In this document: piece after piece, positions 1-8,242 of the stretch
Layout of the letters: each line of letters opens with the position of its first letter
How positions within the stretch are numbered: position 1 is the first letter of the stretch
Source: Friedmanniella luteola
Lineage (GTDB): Bacteria; Actinomycetota; Actinomycetes; Propionibacteriales; Propionibacteriaceae
NCBI RefSeq assembly: GCF_900105065.1
Contig: NZ_LT629749.1
Coordinates: 248,001 to 312,000 of the forward strand
Reading direction: 5' to 3'
DNA length: 64,000 nucleotides
The notes under the pieces: generated by a model
What the model was told of the DNA's origin: nothing
What the model saw: the letters and a program-made list of their open reading frames with translations, nothing else
Database searches by the model: none
Made by a program: the position numbers and the translations under genes

Positions 1-919
1 CGTCGAGGCCGCTGACGTGGGTCCGGTTGATGACCAGCCCGGCCAGCGGCATCTGCTCCTCGGTCAGCCGGTCCACGAAGTAGGCGGCCTCGCGGAGCGC
101 GTCGCGCTGCGGGGTGGCGACGACGACGAAGGTCGTGTGCCGTGAGGACAGCAGCCGGTAGGTCTCCTGCGCCCGGTTCCGGAACCCCCCGAACAGGGCC
201 TCGCAGGCCGCGACGAAGGTCTGCAGGTCCTTGATGAGCTGGCCTCCGACCACCTTGTTCATCACGGTGGAGACCAGCGTGAAGCCGACGCTCATCAGCC
301 GCAGCGGGCCCCGGGCCGGGGCCAGCAGCAGCCGGATGAAGCGGCCGTCGAGCAGCGAGCTCAGGTGCTCGGGGGCGTCGAGGAAGTCCAGGGCCGAGCG
401 GGCCGGCGGGGTGTCCACGACGATCAGGTCCCAGCGGCCGTCCACGCCGGACTGGGTGTGCAGCTGGCCCAGCTTCTCCATGGCCATGTACTCCTGGGTC
501 CCCGCGAAGGAGGAGGACAGGGCGACGTAGAAGGGGTTGGACAGGATCTCCTGCGCCCGTTGCGGGGTCGAGTGGTCGAGCACGACGTCGTCGAACGTCC
601 GCTTCATGTCGAGCATCATCGCGTCGAGGCTGCCGCCGGCGGCGGGGTCGAGACCGCGGACGGGGCGGGGGGTGTTGTCGAGCTCCCCGAGCCCCAGCGA
701 CTGCGCGAGTCGTCGGGCGGGGTCGATGGTGAGGACGACCACCCGCCGGCCGGCCTCGGCCGCCCGCAGCGCGATCGCGGCCGAGGTCGTCGTCTTGCCG
801 ACCCCGCCGGAGCCGCAGCAGATGATGATCTCGGTCCGCCGGTCGGCGATGACCGCGTCGACGTCGAGGAAGGGGGCGGGGGTCGCCGTCGCGGCCGCGG
901 TCCGGGTACGGGGGACCAT
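1..919 (-). CDS. ArsA/Get3-like ATPase, C-terminus beyond the window
   Basis: This is an ArsA-family P-loop ATPase; the gene runs off the left edge, so about 306 N-terminal residues are seen. A deviant Walker A motif (GSGGVGKTT) lies at residues 36-44 and a switch-like DTPPAR motif around residue 170. Family members form dimers that drive client transfer by ATP hydrolysis; in actinobacteria they usually occur as an adjacent pair, and the client is not established here. The ATG at 919 shares one base with the stop of the upstream ATPase (TGATG), so translation is probably coupled. No arsenite-efflux (ArsB) gene is visible, so a role in arsenic efflux is not supported. Confidence 0.88.
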   Translation of the reverse strand, partial: MVPRTRTAAATATPAPFLDVDAVIADRRTEIIICCGSGGVGKTTTSAAIALRAAEAGRRVVVLTIDPARRLAQSLGLGELDNTPRPVRGLDPAAGGSLDAMMLDMKRTFDDVVLDHSTPQRAQEILSNPFYVALSSSFAGTQEYMAMEKLGQLHTQSGVDGRWDLIVVDTPPARSALDFLDAPEHLSSLLDGRFIRLLLAPARGPLRLMSVGFTLVSTVMNKVVGGQLIKDLQTFVAACEALFGGFRNRAQETYRLLSSRHTTFVVVATPQRDALREAAYFVDRLTEEQMPLAGLVINRTHVSGLD

Positions 920-1914
920 CAGGCGGCCTCGAGCGCCAGCTGGTCGCGGAGCTGCGCGGCGATGGTCACCAGGGCGTCCTCGTCGATGCCGGCCGGGTCG
1001 AAGGTGACGGCGGCGAGCGGCAGGCCCAGCCCCGTCAGCCGTTCGTGCCGCTCCCGGTGCTGCAGCGTGCGCGCCGCCTCGACGCCGAACTCGGCGGCCA
1101 GCGTCGCGTTCTGCACCTCGGTCCAGCCCGGCACCGCCAGCTCCACCTCGCCCCGGGCCGCCCGCTCCAGGACGGCCGGCTCTAGCGGGGTCGGCGTCAC
1201 CATGTTCTCGATGACGCTGCCGATGGTGATCCGCGTCGGTGCCAGGGCCGTGACGGCCTCCTCGGTCTCGGTCACCGGCATGTCCTCCAGCAGGGTCACC
1301 AGGTGCACCACCGTCGTGGGGGCGCGCAGCACGGTCATGATCGAGTCGGCCTGGCTGCGGATCGGGCCCATCTTCGCGAGCCCGGAGACCGCCTCGTGCA
1401 CGTTGAGGAACTGGGCGATCCGGCCCGTGGGCGGGGCGTCGAGGACGACGGCGTCGTAGGCGCCGGGCCGGTGGGTCGGGCCCCGGCGGACCGCCTCGTA
1501 GACCTTGCCCGTGAGCAGCACGTCGCGCAGCCCGGGAGCGATCGAGGTGGCGAAGTCGATGGCCCCGAAGCGGTCGAGGGCCTTCCCGGCCAGGCCCAGG
1601 TGGTAGAAGGTGTCGAGGTACTCCAGCAGGGCGTCCTCGGCGTCGATCGAGAGCCCGTGCACGACGCCGCCCGCCGGGGTGCGCAGCAGCCGCCGCTCCT
1701 CGTCGCCGACCAGCGGCGGGACCCCGAAGAGCTCGGAGATGCCGTGCCGCCCCTCGACCTCGCACAGCAGCACCCGCCGGCCCTCGGTGGCGAGGGCGCA
1801 GGCCAGCGCCGCGGCGACCGTCGTCTTCCCGGTGCCGCCCTTGCCGCTCACGATGTGCAGTCCGTGCCGGGGCGGGGCGGCGGCCGGTGCCGCCGGGCGT
1901 GCAGCGCGGCTCAT
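919..1914 (-). CDS. ArsA/Get3-like ATPase, second of a pair
   Basis: 331-residue ArsA-family ATPase. The Walker A signature GKGGTGKTT lies at residues 24-32 and an APPTGR switch-like motif follows in the middle of the protein. It is shorter than a typical double-domain ArsA and similar in size to single-domain Get3 proteins. The ATG at 1914 overlaps the stop of the F420 reductase gene as ATGA, and its own stop overlaps the next ATPase start, so the three genes form one translationally coupled unit. The pair probably forms a heterodimer, which is inference from the gene arrangement. A longer reading frame continues upstream but runs through the reductase gene in another frame. Confidence 0.88.
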   Translation of the reverse strand: MSRAARPAAPAAAPPRHGLHIVSGKGGTGKTTVAAALACALATEGRRVLLCEVEGRHGISELFGVPPLVGDEERRLLRTPAGGVVHGLSIDAEDALLEYLDTFYHLGLAGKALDRFGAIDFATSIAPGLRDVLLTGKVYEAVRRGPTHRPGAYDAVVLDAPPTGRIAQFLNVHEAVSGLAKMGPIRSQADSIMTVLRAPTTVVHLVTLLEDMPVTETEEAVTALAPTRITIGSVIENMVTPTPLEPAVLERAARGEVELAVPGWTEVQNATLAAEFGVEAARTLQHRERHERLTGLGLPLAAVTFDPAGIDEDALVTIAAQLRDQLALEAA

Positions 1915-2552
1915 GGGAGGTCGGTGACCTGCAGGCCCGCATGGGCCTTGTAGCGGCGGTTGATCGCGATCAGGTTGGCGGTGAAGGCCTCCACCTGGCC
2001 CGCCAGCCGCAACCGGCCCGCGTAGATCCCGCGGGCGCCCGGGATGGCGGTGGCCAGCTCGCACACCGTCGCGACGGCGTCGCGGTCCTCGCCGAGGACG
2101 AGCACGTCGCCCTCCACCCGGGTGACCGACGGGTCGTCGAGGAGCACCGCGCTGACGTGGTGGAAGGCCGCGACGACGGTGGAGCCGGGCAGCAGCTGCT
2201 GCGCCTCCTGCGCGGCGGAGCCGGCCTCGACCGGGAGGGCGTAGGGCCCCTGCGCGTCGAAGCCCAGCGGGTTCACGCAGTCGACGACGACCTTGCCGGC
2301 CAACGGCCCGGCCAGCTCGGCGAGGAGGGCGGCGTGACCGTCGTAGGGGACGGTGACGACCACGAGCTCGGCCCCCGCCGCGTCGAGGTTGCTGCCGCCG
2401 GTGACGTCACCGAGGTCGGCGTAGTCGGCGGCGGCCTCCTGGGCCCGCTCGGGCGCGCGGCTGCCGAGGACGACGGCGTGCCCGGCCGCGGCGAAGCGCC
2501 GGGCCAGACCCCGTCCCTGGGGTCCGGTGCCGCCCAGGATGCCGATCCTCAC
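1911..2552 (-). CDS. NADPH-dependent F420 reductase (NPD family)
   Basis: 213-residue Rossmann protein of the F420:NADPH oxidoreductase family, which transfers hydride between NADPH and the deazaflavin coenzyme F420 in the cytosol. The N-terminus carries a [14 protein letters not shown] dinucleotide-binding motif at residues 7-20, followed by a GSR stretch that fits NADP(H) 2'-phosphate recognition. Length is normal for the family. It heads a coupled operon with two ArsA-like ATPases (ATGA overlap at 1911-1914), an unexpected pairing. No F420 biosynthesis gene lies in the window. The start is the first ATG of an open frame; 184 bp of non-coding sequence separates it from the divergent DUF4177 gene. 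Confidence 0.85.
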   Translation of the reverse strand: MRIGILGGTGPQGRGLARRFAAAGHAVVLGSRAPERAQEAAADYADLGDVTGGSNLDAAGAELVVVTVPYDGHAALLAELAGPLAGKVVVDCVNPLGFDAQGPYALPVEAGSAAQEAQQLLPGSTVVAAFHHVSAVLLDDPSVTRVEGDVLVLGEDRDAVATVCELATAIPGARGIYAGRLRLAGQVEAFTANLIAINRRYKAHAGLQVTDLP

Positions 2553-2723
2553 GCGGGCGTCCCGGCGCCGGCGGGTCGCCGGCGGTCAGGGCGGGGACGG
2601 CGACGGGGGGCGGCGATCATGCGCGTCATCGTAGTGCGGGCGACCCACCGGCCCGGGCCCGGCGCCCTCGGCGGCGCCGTCGCGGTGGTCGAGCGGCGGA
2701 GCGGTCCGCCCGGCGCCGGTCAC

Positions 2724-2729
2724 TAGAGT
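2724..2729 (+). promoter_or_regulatory. -10 element of a probable leaderless promoter (DUF4177-RidA chain)
   Basis: TAGAGT is followed by exactly 7 nt and then the ATG at 2737, with no ribosome binding site. This is the standard geometry of actinobacterial leaderless transcripts and supports the ATG chosen for the DUF4177 gene. No convincing -35 hexamer was found. Confidence 0.6.
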
Positions 2730-2736
2730 GAGCCGC

Positions 2737-2904
2737 ATGACGAAGTGGGAGTACGTGACCGTTCCGCTGCTGGTGCACGCGACCAAGCAGATCCTCGACA
2801 ACTGGGGCCAGGACGGCTGGGAGCTGGTCCAGGTGGTGCCCGGCCTGAACCCGGAGAACCTGGTGGCCTACCTCAAGCGTCCGATCGCCGGCTCCGGCGC
2901 GTGA
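2737..2904 (+). CDS. DUF4177-like small protein
   Basis: 55-residue protein starting MTKWEYVTVPLL. It has the WEY...NxWGxDGWELV pattern typical of short DUF4177 proteins, which have no defined biochemical role. It is preceded by a leaderless-type promoter, and its TGA overlaps the GTG start of ridA (GTGA at 2901-2904). In Mycobacterium a similarly small gene sits beside the RidA homologue near the ArsA pair, so the arrangement appears conserved (from memory, not checked). It is short enough to be missed by many gene callers. Confidence 0.8.
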   Translation: MTKWEYVTVPLLVHATKQILDNWGQDGWELVQVVPGLNPENLVAYLKRPIAGSGA

Positions 2905-3386
2905 GCACCCCCACCGCGCGGCTCGCCGAGCTGGGGCTGACCCTGCCCGGCGTCGCGGCGCCGCTGGCGGCCTACGTGCCGGCCGTCCGGGTGGGTGACC
3001 TCGTGCACACCTCCGGCCAGCTGCCCAGCGTCGAGGGCAAGCTGGTCGCCCTGGGCAAGGTGGGGGCCGACGTCAGCTCCGAGACGGCCGCCGAGTGCGC
3101 CGGGCTCGCCACCCTGAACGCGCTGGCCGCCGTCGCGGCCGAGGTGGGCGGGCTGGACGCCGTCGCCAGGGTGGTCAAGGTGGTCGTCTTCGTGGCCAGC
3201 GACCCCTCCTTCACCGGCCAGGCGCAGGTGGCCAACGGGGCCAGCCAGCTGCTCGGTGACGTGTTCGGCGGTGCCGGCAAGCACGCCCGGAGCGCCGTCG
3301 GCGTGGCCGTGCTGCCGCTGGACTCCCCGGTCGAGGTCGAGCTGGTGGTCGAGGTGGCCGCCACGCCGACGATCCGCCCGCTGTAG
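2901..3386 (+). CDS. RidA/YjgF/YER057c/UK114-family protein
   Basis: 161-residue member of the RidA superfamily. Canonical RidA hydrolyses reactive enamine/imine intermediates released by PLP enzymes such as threonine dehydratase. The family pattern is seen in GDLVHTSGQLPS near residue 40 and in the late section with VGVAVLPLDSPVEVEL. The longer length and divergent C-terminus fit the subgroup often found in actinobacteria, for which deaminase activity is not assured. The GTG at 2901 overlaps the DUF4177 stop, which fixes the start. Nine bases separate its stop from the next start. Confidence 0.85.
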   Translation: MSTPTARLAELGLTLPGVAAPLAAYVPAVRVGDLVHTSGQLPSVEGKLVALGKVGADVSSETAAECAGLATLNALAAVAAEVGGLDAVARVVKVVVFVASDPSFTGQAQVANGASQLLGDVFGGAGKHARSAVGVAVLPLDSPVEVELVVEVAATPTIRPL

Positions 3387-3395
3387 CCCCGCCCG

Positions 3396-4076
3396 GTGCC
3401 GACGCACGCGCTGGACGTCCTCCGCCGGCTCGACCGCTCGGTCCCGCCGGCGGTCGCGACCCGCGCGGAGGCCGGGGCCGGCGCGGCCCCGGTCATCGCC
3501 CGGGCCTCGGCCAGCGTCGTCCTGCTCCGCGAGGTGGCCACCGGCCCCGCCGTGGCGCTCGAGACGTACCTGCTGCACCGGCACGCGCGGATGCCGTTCG
3601 CGCCCTCGTTCGTGGTGTTCCCCGGTGGGGGCGTCGACGCGGTGGACGTCGGCGAGGACCCGCGGCTGGCCTGCGCGCTCCGCGAGACGGCGGAGGAGAC
3701 CGGCGTCTGGCTGCCCGCCGCCGCGCTGCGCCGGTGGGCGCACTGGGTGACGCCGGAGGTCGAGCCCCGGCGCTACGACACCGTCTTCTACGTCGCCGCC
3801 CTGCCGGCGGGCGCGGAGGCCAGCGACGTCTCGGGGGAGACCAGCCACGCGGAGTGGCGCACGCCGGCGTCGGCCCTGGCGGCCGCGGCCCGCGGCGAGC
3901 TCGCCCTGATGCCGCCGACCGCGTCCGTGCTGCTGGAGCTGGCGGAGCTGCCCGACCTCGCGGCCGTGGCCGCAGCGGCCCGCGACCGCGTCGTCGAACC
4001 GGTGCTGCCCGGGCTCCGCCGGGACGGGGACGGCTGGTCCTTCGTCTACCCGACGCCGACGGGCGGAGCCTCGTGA
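3396..4076 (+). CDS. NUDIX hydrolase
   Basis: 226-residue NUDIX-fold pyrophosphohydrolase. The NUDIX helix is recognisable as FPGGGVD followed, after an insertion, by RETAEETGV around residues 88-96, providing the metal-binding glutamates. The insertion between the glycine and the REXXEE core resembles the NUDT7/NUDT19-like subgroup rather than MutT. The substrate cannot be read from the sequence; an acyl-CoA or nucleoside diphosphate derivative would be usual. A GTG start is chosen 9 nt after the ridA stop. The stop overlaps the GTG of the MBL gene (GTGA, 4073-4076). Confidence 0.82.
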   Translation: MPTHALDVLRRLDRSVPPAVATRAEAGAGAAPVIARASASVVLLREVATGPAVALETYLLHRHARMPFAPSFVVFPGGGVDAVDVGEDPRLACALRETAEETGVWLPAAALRRWAHWVTPEVEPRRYDTVFYVAALPAGAEASDVSGETSHAEWRTPASALAAAARGELALMPPTASVLLELAELPDLAAVAAAARDRVVEPVLPGLRRDGDGWSFVYPTPTGGAS

Positions 4077-4876
4077 GCCCGCTGGCGGTGGTGGCCCCCT
4101 ACCTGCGCCGGGTGCTCGCGCCGAACCCCGGACCGATGACGCTCGAGGGCACGAACACCTGGCTGGTGGGCGACCCAGCGGCCGGACCCGTCGTCGTCGT
4201 GGACCCCGGACCCGACGACGCCCGGCACCGGGACCGGGTGCTCGCGGCCGCGGGCGGGCGGGTCGCCGTCGTCCTGCTGACCCACCGGCACGCCGACCAC
4301 AGCGCGGGGGCGCCGGCCCTGGCGGCCGTGGCCGGCTGCCCGGTCCGGGCGGTGGACCCGGCGCACCGGCGGGGCGACGGAGGTCTCGGCGCGCTCGACG
4401 ACGGCGACGTCGTGGCCGCCCCGGGCGCCCGGCTGCGGGTGGTCACGAGCCCCGGCCACACCGCGGACTCGTGCTCGCTGCTGCTGCAGGGGGACGACGG
4501 GGTGGCGCGGTTGCTGACCGGCGACACGGTGCTCGGCCGCGGGACGACGGTCATCGCCGACCCCGACGGCGACCTTGGTGCCTACCTCGAGACCCTGGAC
4601 CGGTTGGTCCGCCTCGTCGAGGACGCCGACGTCGTGGAGCTGCTGCCGGGGCACGGACCCCGGGTGCCGGACCCGGCGGAGCGGCTGGCCGTCTACCGCC
4701 GCCACCGGGAGGAACGGCTGGAGCAGGTCCGGGCAGCCCTGCGGGCTGGTGCCCGCGGCGTCCGCCAGGTCGTCGACGCGGTCTACGGCGACGTCGACCC
4801 GGCGGTCCGGCCGGCGGCGGAGCAGTCGGTCCGGGCGCAGCTGCGCCATCTGGGCGCGCCGGTCGCGGAGGCCTGA
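4073..4876 (+). CDS. Metallo-beta-lactamase-fold hydrolase (LACTB2/GloB-like)
   Basis: 267-residue MBL-fold hydrolase. The metal site is intact: THRHADH around residues 73-79, a later SPGHT motif, GDT near residue 150 and a LLPGHG motif. The opening TLEGTNTWLVG segment is typical of LACTB2-type hydrolases and their bacterial relatives, some of which are ribonucleases and others thioesterases or glyoxalase-II-like. The C-terminal third looks like the helical LACTB2 tail. The start overlaps the NUDIX stop (GTGA). In mycobacteria a homologue lies next to crp, as it nearly does here. The exact substrate is unknown. Confidence 0.85.
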   Translation: MSPLAVVAPYLRRVLAPNPGPMTLEGTNTWLVGDPAAGPVVVVDPGPDDARHRDRVLAAAGGRVAVVLLTHRHADHSAGAPALAAVAGCPVRAVDPAHRRGDGGLGALDDGDVVAAPGARLRVVTSPGHTADSCSLLLQGDDGVARLLTGDTVLGRGTTVIADPDGDLGAYLETLDRLVRLVEDADVVELLPGHGPRVPDPAERLAVYRRHREERLEQVRAALRAGARGVRQVVDAVYGDVDPAVRPAAEQSVRAQLRHLGAPVAEA

Positions 4877-4920
4877 CAGACTCCATCCAGGAACAGCGAG
4901 CGACACGGGGAGGCGCTGTG

Positions 4921-5790
4921 GTGAGCACGACGCTGCTGCTCTACTACGGGTTGCGACCCGTACCCGACCCGCACGCGGTCGCGCTGTGGCAGCGCGAGCT
5001 GGCGGCGCGGTGCCGGGTCTGGGGCTCCGTCGTGGTCGCCCCGCACGGGATGGCCGCCGACCTCGGCGGGCCACCCGACCGGCTGGAGACCTACGCCCGG
5101 GCCACCCGCGAGCACCCCGCCTTCGCCGACCTGGACCTGCGGCTGGTGCACGGGCAGGGTGAGCCCCGGCCGCGGCTCTCCGTCACGGTCCGCGACGAGC
5201 TGGTGGGCTTCGGTGCGCCGCACGAGCTCCGGGTCGAACGGGGCGGGCTGGTGGGTGCGGGGGAGCGGCTGGGGCCGCACGGGTTGCACGAGCTGGTCGC
5301 GACCCGCGGCGACGAGGTGGTCCTGCTGGACGGACGGCACCGGCACGAGGCGGAGGTGGGCCGGTTCGCCGGGGCGCGGCGGCCCGACGCCGACAGCGCC
5401 CGCGACGTGCTGGCCCGGCTGGACGCGGGCGCGTACGACGGCCTGCGCGACCGCCCGGTCGTCACCTACTGCACCAGCGGCATCCGGGCCGAGCTGCTCA
5501 GCGCGCTGATGCGCAACCGTGGCTTCCGCGAGGTGTACCGGCTGGACGGCGGGATCCTGGCCTACGGCCGGACCTTCGCCGACGACGGGCTCTGGGAGGG
5601 CGCGCTGTACGTGCTGCAGGAGCGGGTCCGGGTGACCTTCAGCGACCACCCCGCCGTGCTCGGCTCGTGCGAGACCTGTGGTGCGCCGACCTACGCGCAC
5701 CGGGACTGCGTCGCCCCGCTGTGCCGGGGCTGGGCCCTGCTGTGCAACGCCTGCGCGGACTTCGCCCTCTGCGCCGCCCACCGCAACTAG
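4921..5790 (+). CDS. TrhO-like rhodanese protein (tRNA U34 5-hydroxylation family)
   Basis: 289-residue protein with the TrhO/YceA layout: an N-terminal ferredoxin-like domain, a rhodanese domain, and a C-terminal cysteine-rich zinc-ribbon-like segment (CETC, then CxxxC, CxxC and further Cys). TrhO proteins carry out oxygen-dependent 5-hydroxylation of uridine 34 in tRNA. The rhodanese loop reads CTSGIRAE, so the catalytic Cys is present while the second Cys of the usual CTGGIRCE loop is Ala. GGGGAGG lies 7 nt before the GTG at 4921; a GTG one codon earlier is also possible. It stands apart from the preceding coupled chain by 44 nt. Confidence 0.82.
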   Translation: MSTTLLLYYGLRPVPDPHAVALWQRELAARCRVWGSVVVAPHGMAADLGGPPDRLETYARATREHPAFADLDLRLVHGQGEPRPRLSVTVRDELVGFGAPHELRVERGGLVGAGERLGPHGLHELVATRGDEVVLLDGRHRHEAEVGRFAGARRPDADSARDVLARLDAGAYDGLRDRPVVTYCTSGIRAELLSALMRNRGFREVYRLDGGILAYGRTFADDGLWEGALYVLQERVRVTFSDHPAVLGSCETCGAPTYAHRDCVAPLCRGWALLCNACADFALCAAHRN

Positions 5791-5860
5791 GCCGGGGACT
5801 CCCAGCGCTCTCACGTGGGGCGCACAGGTGACGCACAGGCTCGCGACGCAATCTCGGAGC

Positions 5861-7336
5861 ATGACGTCAGACGACAAGTCCGGACCGGGGACGCCCTTCG
5901 GCGAGCACCCCGCCACCGGCTGCACGGGACCCCAGTACGTGACCGGCCAGGACGGCGCGGTGCCGCTCAGCCCCCTGACCCCGGTGCGGCCGTACGGCCA
6001 GCCGGGCCCGGGACCGTCGTCGGGCTACGCCAGCCCGGGTCAGCCGCTGGGCTACGACGCCCCCGGCCACGACCACCCCACCCAGGTCTTCCACGACCGC
6101 CCGGCGCCGACCGCGCCGCTGCCTGGCTACGCCGCCGCCGACTTCCCGGCCCCGGCCGGGGTGGCCGCGCTGGCCCCGGCCCCCGCGGGCGGGACGGCGC
6201 TGGCCGGCCGGCCGCGGCGCCGCCTCGGCGCACTGGTGGTGGCGGCGTCGCTGGCGGCCGTGGTCGGTGCCGGTGCCGGCGTCGGCTCGTTCGCCTACCT
6301 GACCGACGGCGGGGCGGTGGGGACGGCCTCACCCATCTCGGTGACCACCGTGCCGGCCAGCCAGACGCCCGTCCTCGACGGCACCATCACCGCGGCGGCG
6401 GACAAGATCCAGCCGTCCGTGGTGACGATCACCGTGCAGGCCGGGCAGAGCGGCGACATCGGCAGCGGCGTGGTGCTCGACGACCAGGGCCACATCCTGA
6501 CCAACGAGCACGTCGTCTCCGCGGCCGCCGGCACGTCCGGGCAGACGGCACCCGGGCAGAGCGGCAGCGGCGCGGGCACCATCACCGTCACCTTCCACAA
6601 CGGTTCCACCGCGAAGGCGACGGTCGTCGGGACGTCGCCGACCAACGACCTCGCGGTCATCAAGGTCGACGGCGTCGACGACCTCACGCCGGCGGTCTTC
6701 GCCAAGTCGTCCTCCCTGCAGACGGGCCAGGCCGTCGTCGCGGCCGGCGCCCCCCTCGGCCTGTCGGAGTCGGTGACCAGCGGGATCGTCTCCAACACCG
6801 CCCGCCCCGTGCGCTCCGGCGACGACGACGACGCCGTCTACCTCGCGGTGCAGACCGACGCGGCCATCAACCCGGGCAACTCGGGCGGTCCGCTGGTCGA
6901 CCTCAACGGCTCCGTGGTGGGGATCAACTCCTCGATCGCGAGCACCGGCTCCAGCTCCGGCTCGAGCAGCCAGTCCGGCAACATCGGCATCGGGTTCGCC
7001 ATCCCCGCCGACGTCGCCACCCGGGTCGCCGGCGAGCTCATCCAGGACGGCACCTCGGTCAACGCGGCCCTGGGGGTGACGGTGGGGGGCACGGACTCCG
7101 CGGTCTCCACCGCCACCGGGGTCCCCCTGCAGTCGGTCACCGCCGACGGGGCCGCCGCCCAGGCGGGCCTGCAGCAGGGCGACGTCGTCACCCGGCTGGA
7201 CGACTTCGCCACCACGACCCCGGACGGCCTGATCGCCGCCACCCGCTTCTACGCCCCGGGCACCGAGGTCACGGTCACCTACACCCGCGGCAACGGCGAC
7301 CCGCAGACGGCCAAGGTGACCTTGGGCGAGCAGTAG
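5861..7336 (+). CDS. Membrane-anchored HtrA/DegP-like serine protease (S1C) with PDZ domain
   Basis: 491-residue S1C protease. A Pro/Gly-rich cytoplasmic tail (1-118) precedes one membrane helix (about 122-146). The protease domain then carries His217 (TNEHVV), Asp263 (TNDLAVIKV) and Ser341 (GNSGGPL), and a PDZ domain spans about 395-487. Such proteins degrade or sense misfolded envelope proteins, with the catalytic part outside the membrane. The ATG at 5861 is chosen over upstream in-frame codons because the longer frame runs back into the TrhO gene. It appears to be transcribed alone. Confidence 0.9.
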   Translation: MTSDDKSGPGTPFGEHPATGCTGPQYVTGQDGAVPLSPLTPVRPYGQPGPGPSSGYASPGQPLGYDAPGHDHPTQVFHDRPAPTAPLPGYAAADFPAPAGVAALAPAPAGGTALAGRPRRRLGALVVAASLAAVVGAGAGVGSFAYLTDGGAVGTASPISVTTVPASQTPVLDGTITAAADKIQPSVVTITVQAGQSGDIGSGVVLDDQGHILTNEHVVSAAAGTSGQTAPGQSGSGAGTITVTFHNGSTAKATVVGTSPTNDLAVIKVDGVDDLTPAVFAKSSSLQTGQAVVAAGAPLGLSESVTSGIVSNTARPVRSGDDDDAVYLAVQTDAAINPGNSGGPLVDLNGSVVGINSSIASTGSSSGSSSQSGNIGIGFAIPADVATRVAGELIQDGTSVNAALGVTVGGTDSAVSTATGVPLQSVTADGAAAQAGLQQGDVVTRLDDFATTTPDGLIAATRFYAPGTEVTVTYTRGNGDPQTAKVTLGEQ

Positions 7337-7411
7337 CGCTCCGGCGCCGCTCCGCGCACGACGCTCAGCAGCGGCCGGGGATGGTTGGGGCTCAGTCCTC
7401 GAGCCTGGTGG

Positions 7412-8089
7412 TCACCTCGCTCGGCGCTCGACGCGCTCCGTGTCGAGGATGGTGACGGAGCGGGGCTCGAGGCGGATCCAGCCGCGGGCGGCGAAGTCGG
7501 CCAGGGCCTTGTTCACCGTCTCGCGGGAGGCGCCGACCAGCTGGGCGAGCTCCTCCTGGGTGAGGTCGTGGTGCACGTGCACCCCGTCCTCGCGCTGGTC
7601 GCCGAAGCGCTTGGCCAGCTCCAGCAGCTGCTTGGCGACGCGGCCGGGGACGTCGGAGAACACCAGGTCGGCGACGACGTCGTTGGCCCGGCGGAGGCGG
7701 GCGGCCAGCTGGCCGAGGAGCCCCTGGGCCACCTCCGGGCGGCCCTTGAGCCAGCCCATCAGCTCGTCGTGCTCGAGGGTGCGGATCTCGCAGGCGGTGA
7801 CCGCGGTGGCCGTCGTCGAGCGCGGGCCCGGGTCGAAGAGCGACAGCTCGCCGAACATCTGCCCCGGGCCGAGGATCGCCAGCAGGTTCTCCCGGCCGGC
7901 GGAGCCGCTGCGGCCCAGCTTGATCTTGCCCGTGATCACCACGTAGAGCCGGTCCTCGGCGTCGCCTTCGTGGAACAGCACCTCGCCCTTGGTGAGGCGG
8001 ATGGTTCCCATGGCGGCAGAGAGCGCGGTCGCCGCCTCGTCCTCGAGACCGGCGAAGAGCGGTGCTCTCTTCAAGACTTCCGGATCCAC
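7412..8089 (-). CDS. crp: Crp/Fnr-family transcriptional regulator
   Basis: 225-residue cAMP receptor-type regulator. The N-terminal cyclic-nucleotide-binding domain includes the phosphate-binding-cassette stretch GELSLFDPGPRSTTATA, and the C-terminal winged helix-turn-helix reads LTQEELAQLVGASRETVNKAL. Actinobacterial Crp proteins act as global regulators, often with weak cAMP dependence. The GTG at 8089 is chosen because AGGAGG (8096-8101 on this strand) sits 6 nt upstream; an earlier ATG would put that site inside the gene. It is divergent from nth, as in Mycobacterium, and a perfect palindrome lies between the two (8161-8177). Confidence 0.88.
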   Translation of the reverse strand: MDPEVLKRAPLFAGLEDEAATALSAAMGTIRLTKGEVLFHEGDAEDRLYVVITGKIKLGRSGSAGRENLLAILGPGQMFGELSLFDPGPRSTTATAVTACEIRTLEHDELMGWLKGRPEVAQGLLGQLAARLRRANDVVADLVFSDVPGRVAKQLLELAKRFGDQREDGVHVHHDLTQEELAQLVGASRETVNKALADFAARGWIRLEPRSVTILDTERVERRAR

Positions 8090-8131
8090 GCACGACCTCC
8101 TGAGTGACGCTCGTCTCATCCAACGCCGATC

Positions 8132-8137
8132 AGGCTA
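8132..8137 (-). promoter_or_regulatory. -10 element for crp
   Basis: Read on the minus strand this is TAGCCT, about 43 nt upstream of the crp GTG, leaving room for the AGGAGG ribosome binding site. The hexamer 17 nt upstream (TCACGT) is a poor -35 match. Confidence 0.4.
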
Positions 8138-8160
8138 CCGTGGCCGGGACGAGAACGTGA

Positions 8161-8177
8161 GGCGCCTCCGAGGCGCC
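8161..8177. promoter_or_regulatory. Palindrome between crp and nth, candidate operator
   Basis: GGCGCCTC, one base, then GAGGCGCC: a perfect inverted repeat with 8-bp arms. It lies upstream of the putative crp -10 element, between the divergent promoters. It does not match the classical Crp site (TGTGA-N6-TCACA), so the binding protein, if any, is unknown. Confidence 0.4.
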
Positions 8178-8229
8178 CGCCTGGCCGGGGTCGAGCGCTC
8201 CCGCCCCTGGTCACAGGCCCGGGACAGCA

Positions 8230-8235
8230 TAGGGT
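8230..8235 (+). promoter_or_regulatory. -10 element of a probable leaderless nth promoter
   Basis: TAGGGT followed by 7 nt and ATG at 8243. This geometry favours the ATG over the in-frame GTG at 8234, which overlaps the promoter element. Confidence 0.55.
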
Positions 8236-8242
8236 GAGTGCC

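Noticed and set aside
1-1914. Arsenic resistance operon based on the ArsA-like genes
   Set aside because: There is no ArsB, ArsC, Acr3 or ArsR gene, and the proteins match the actinobacterial Get3-like pair rather than ArsA of efflux pumps.
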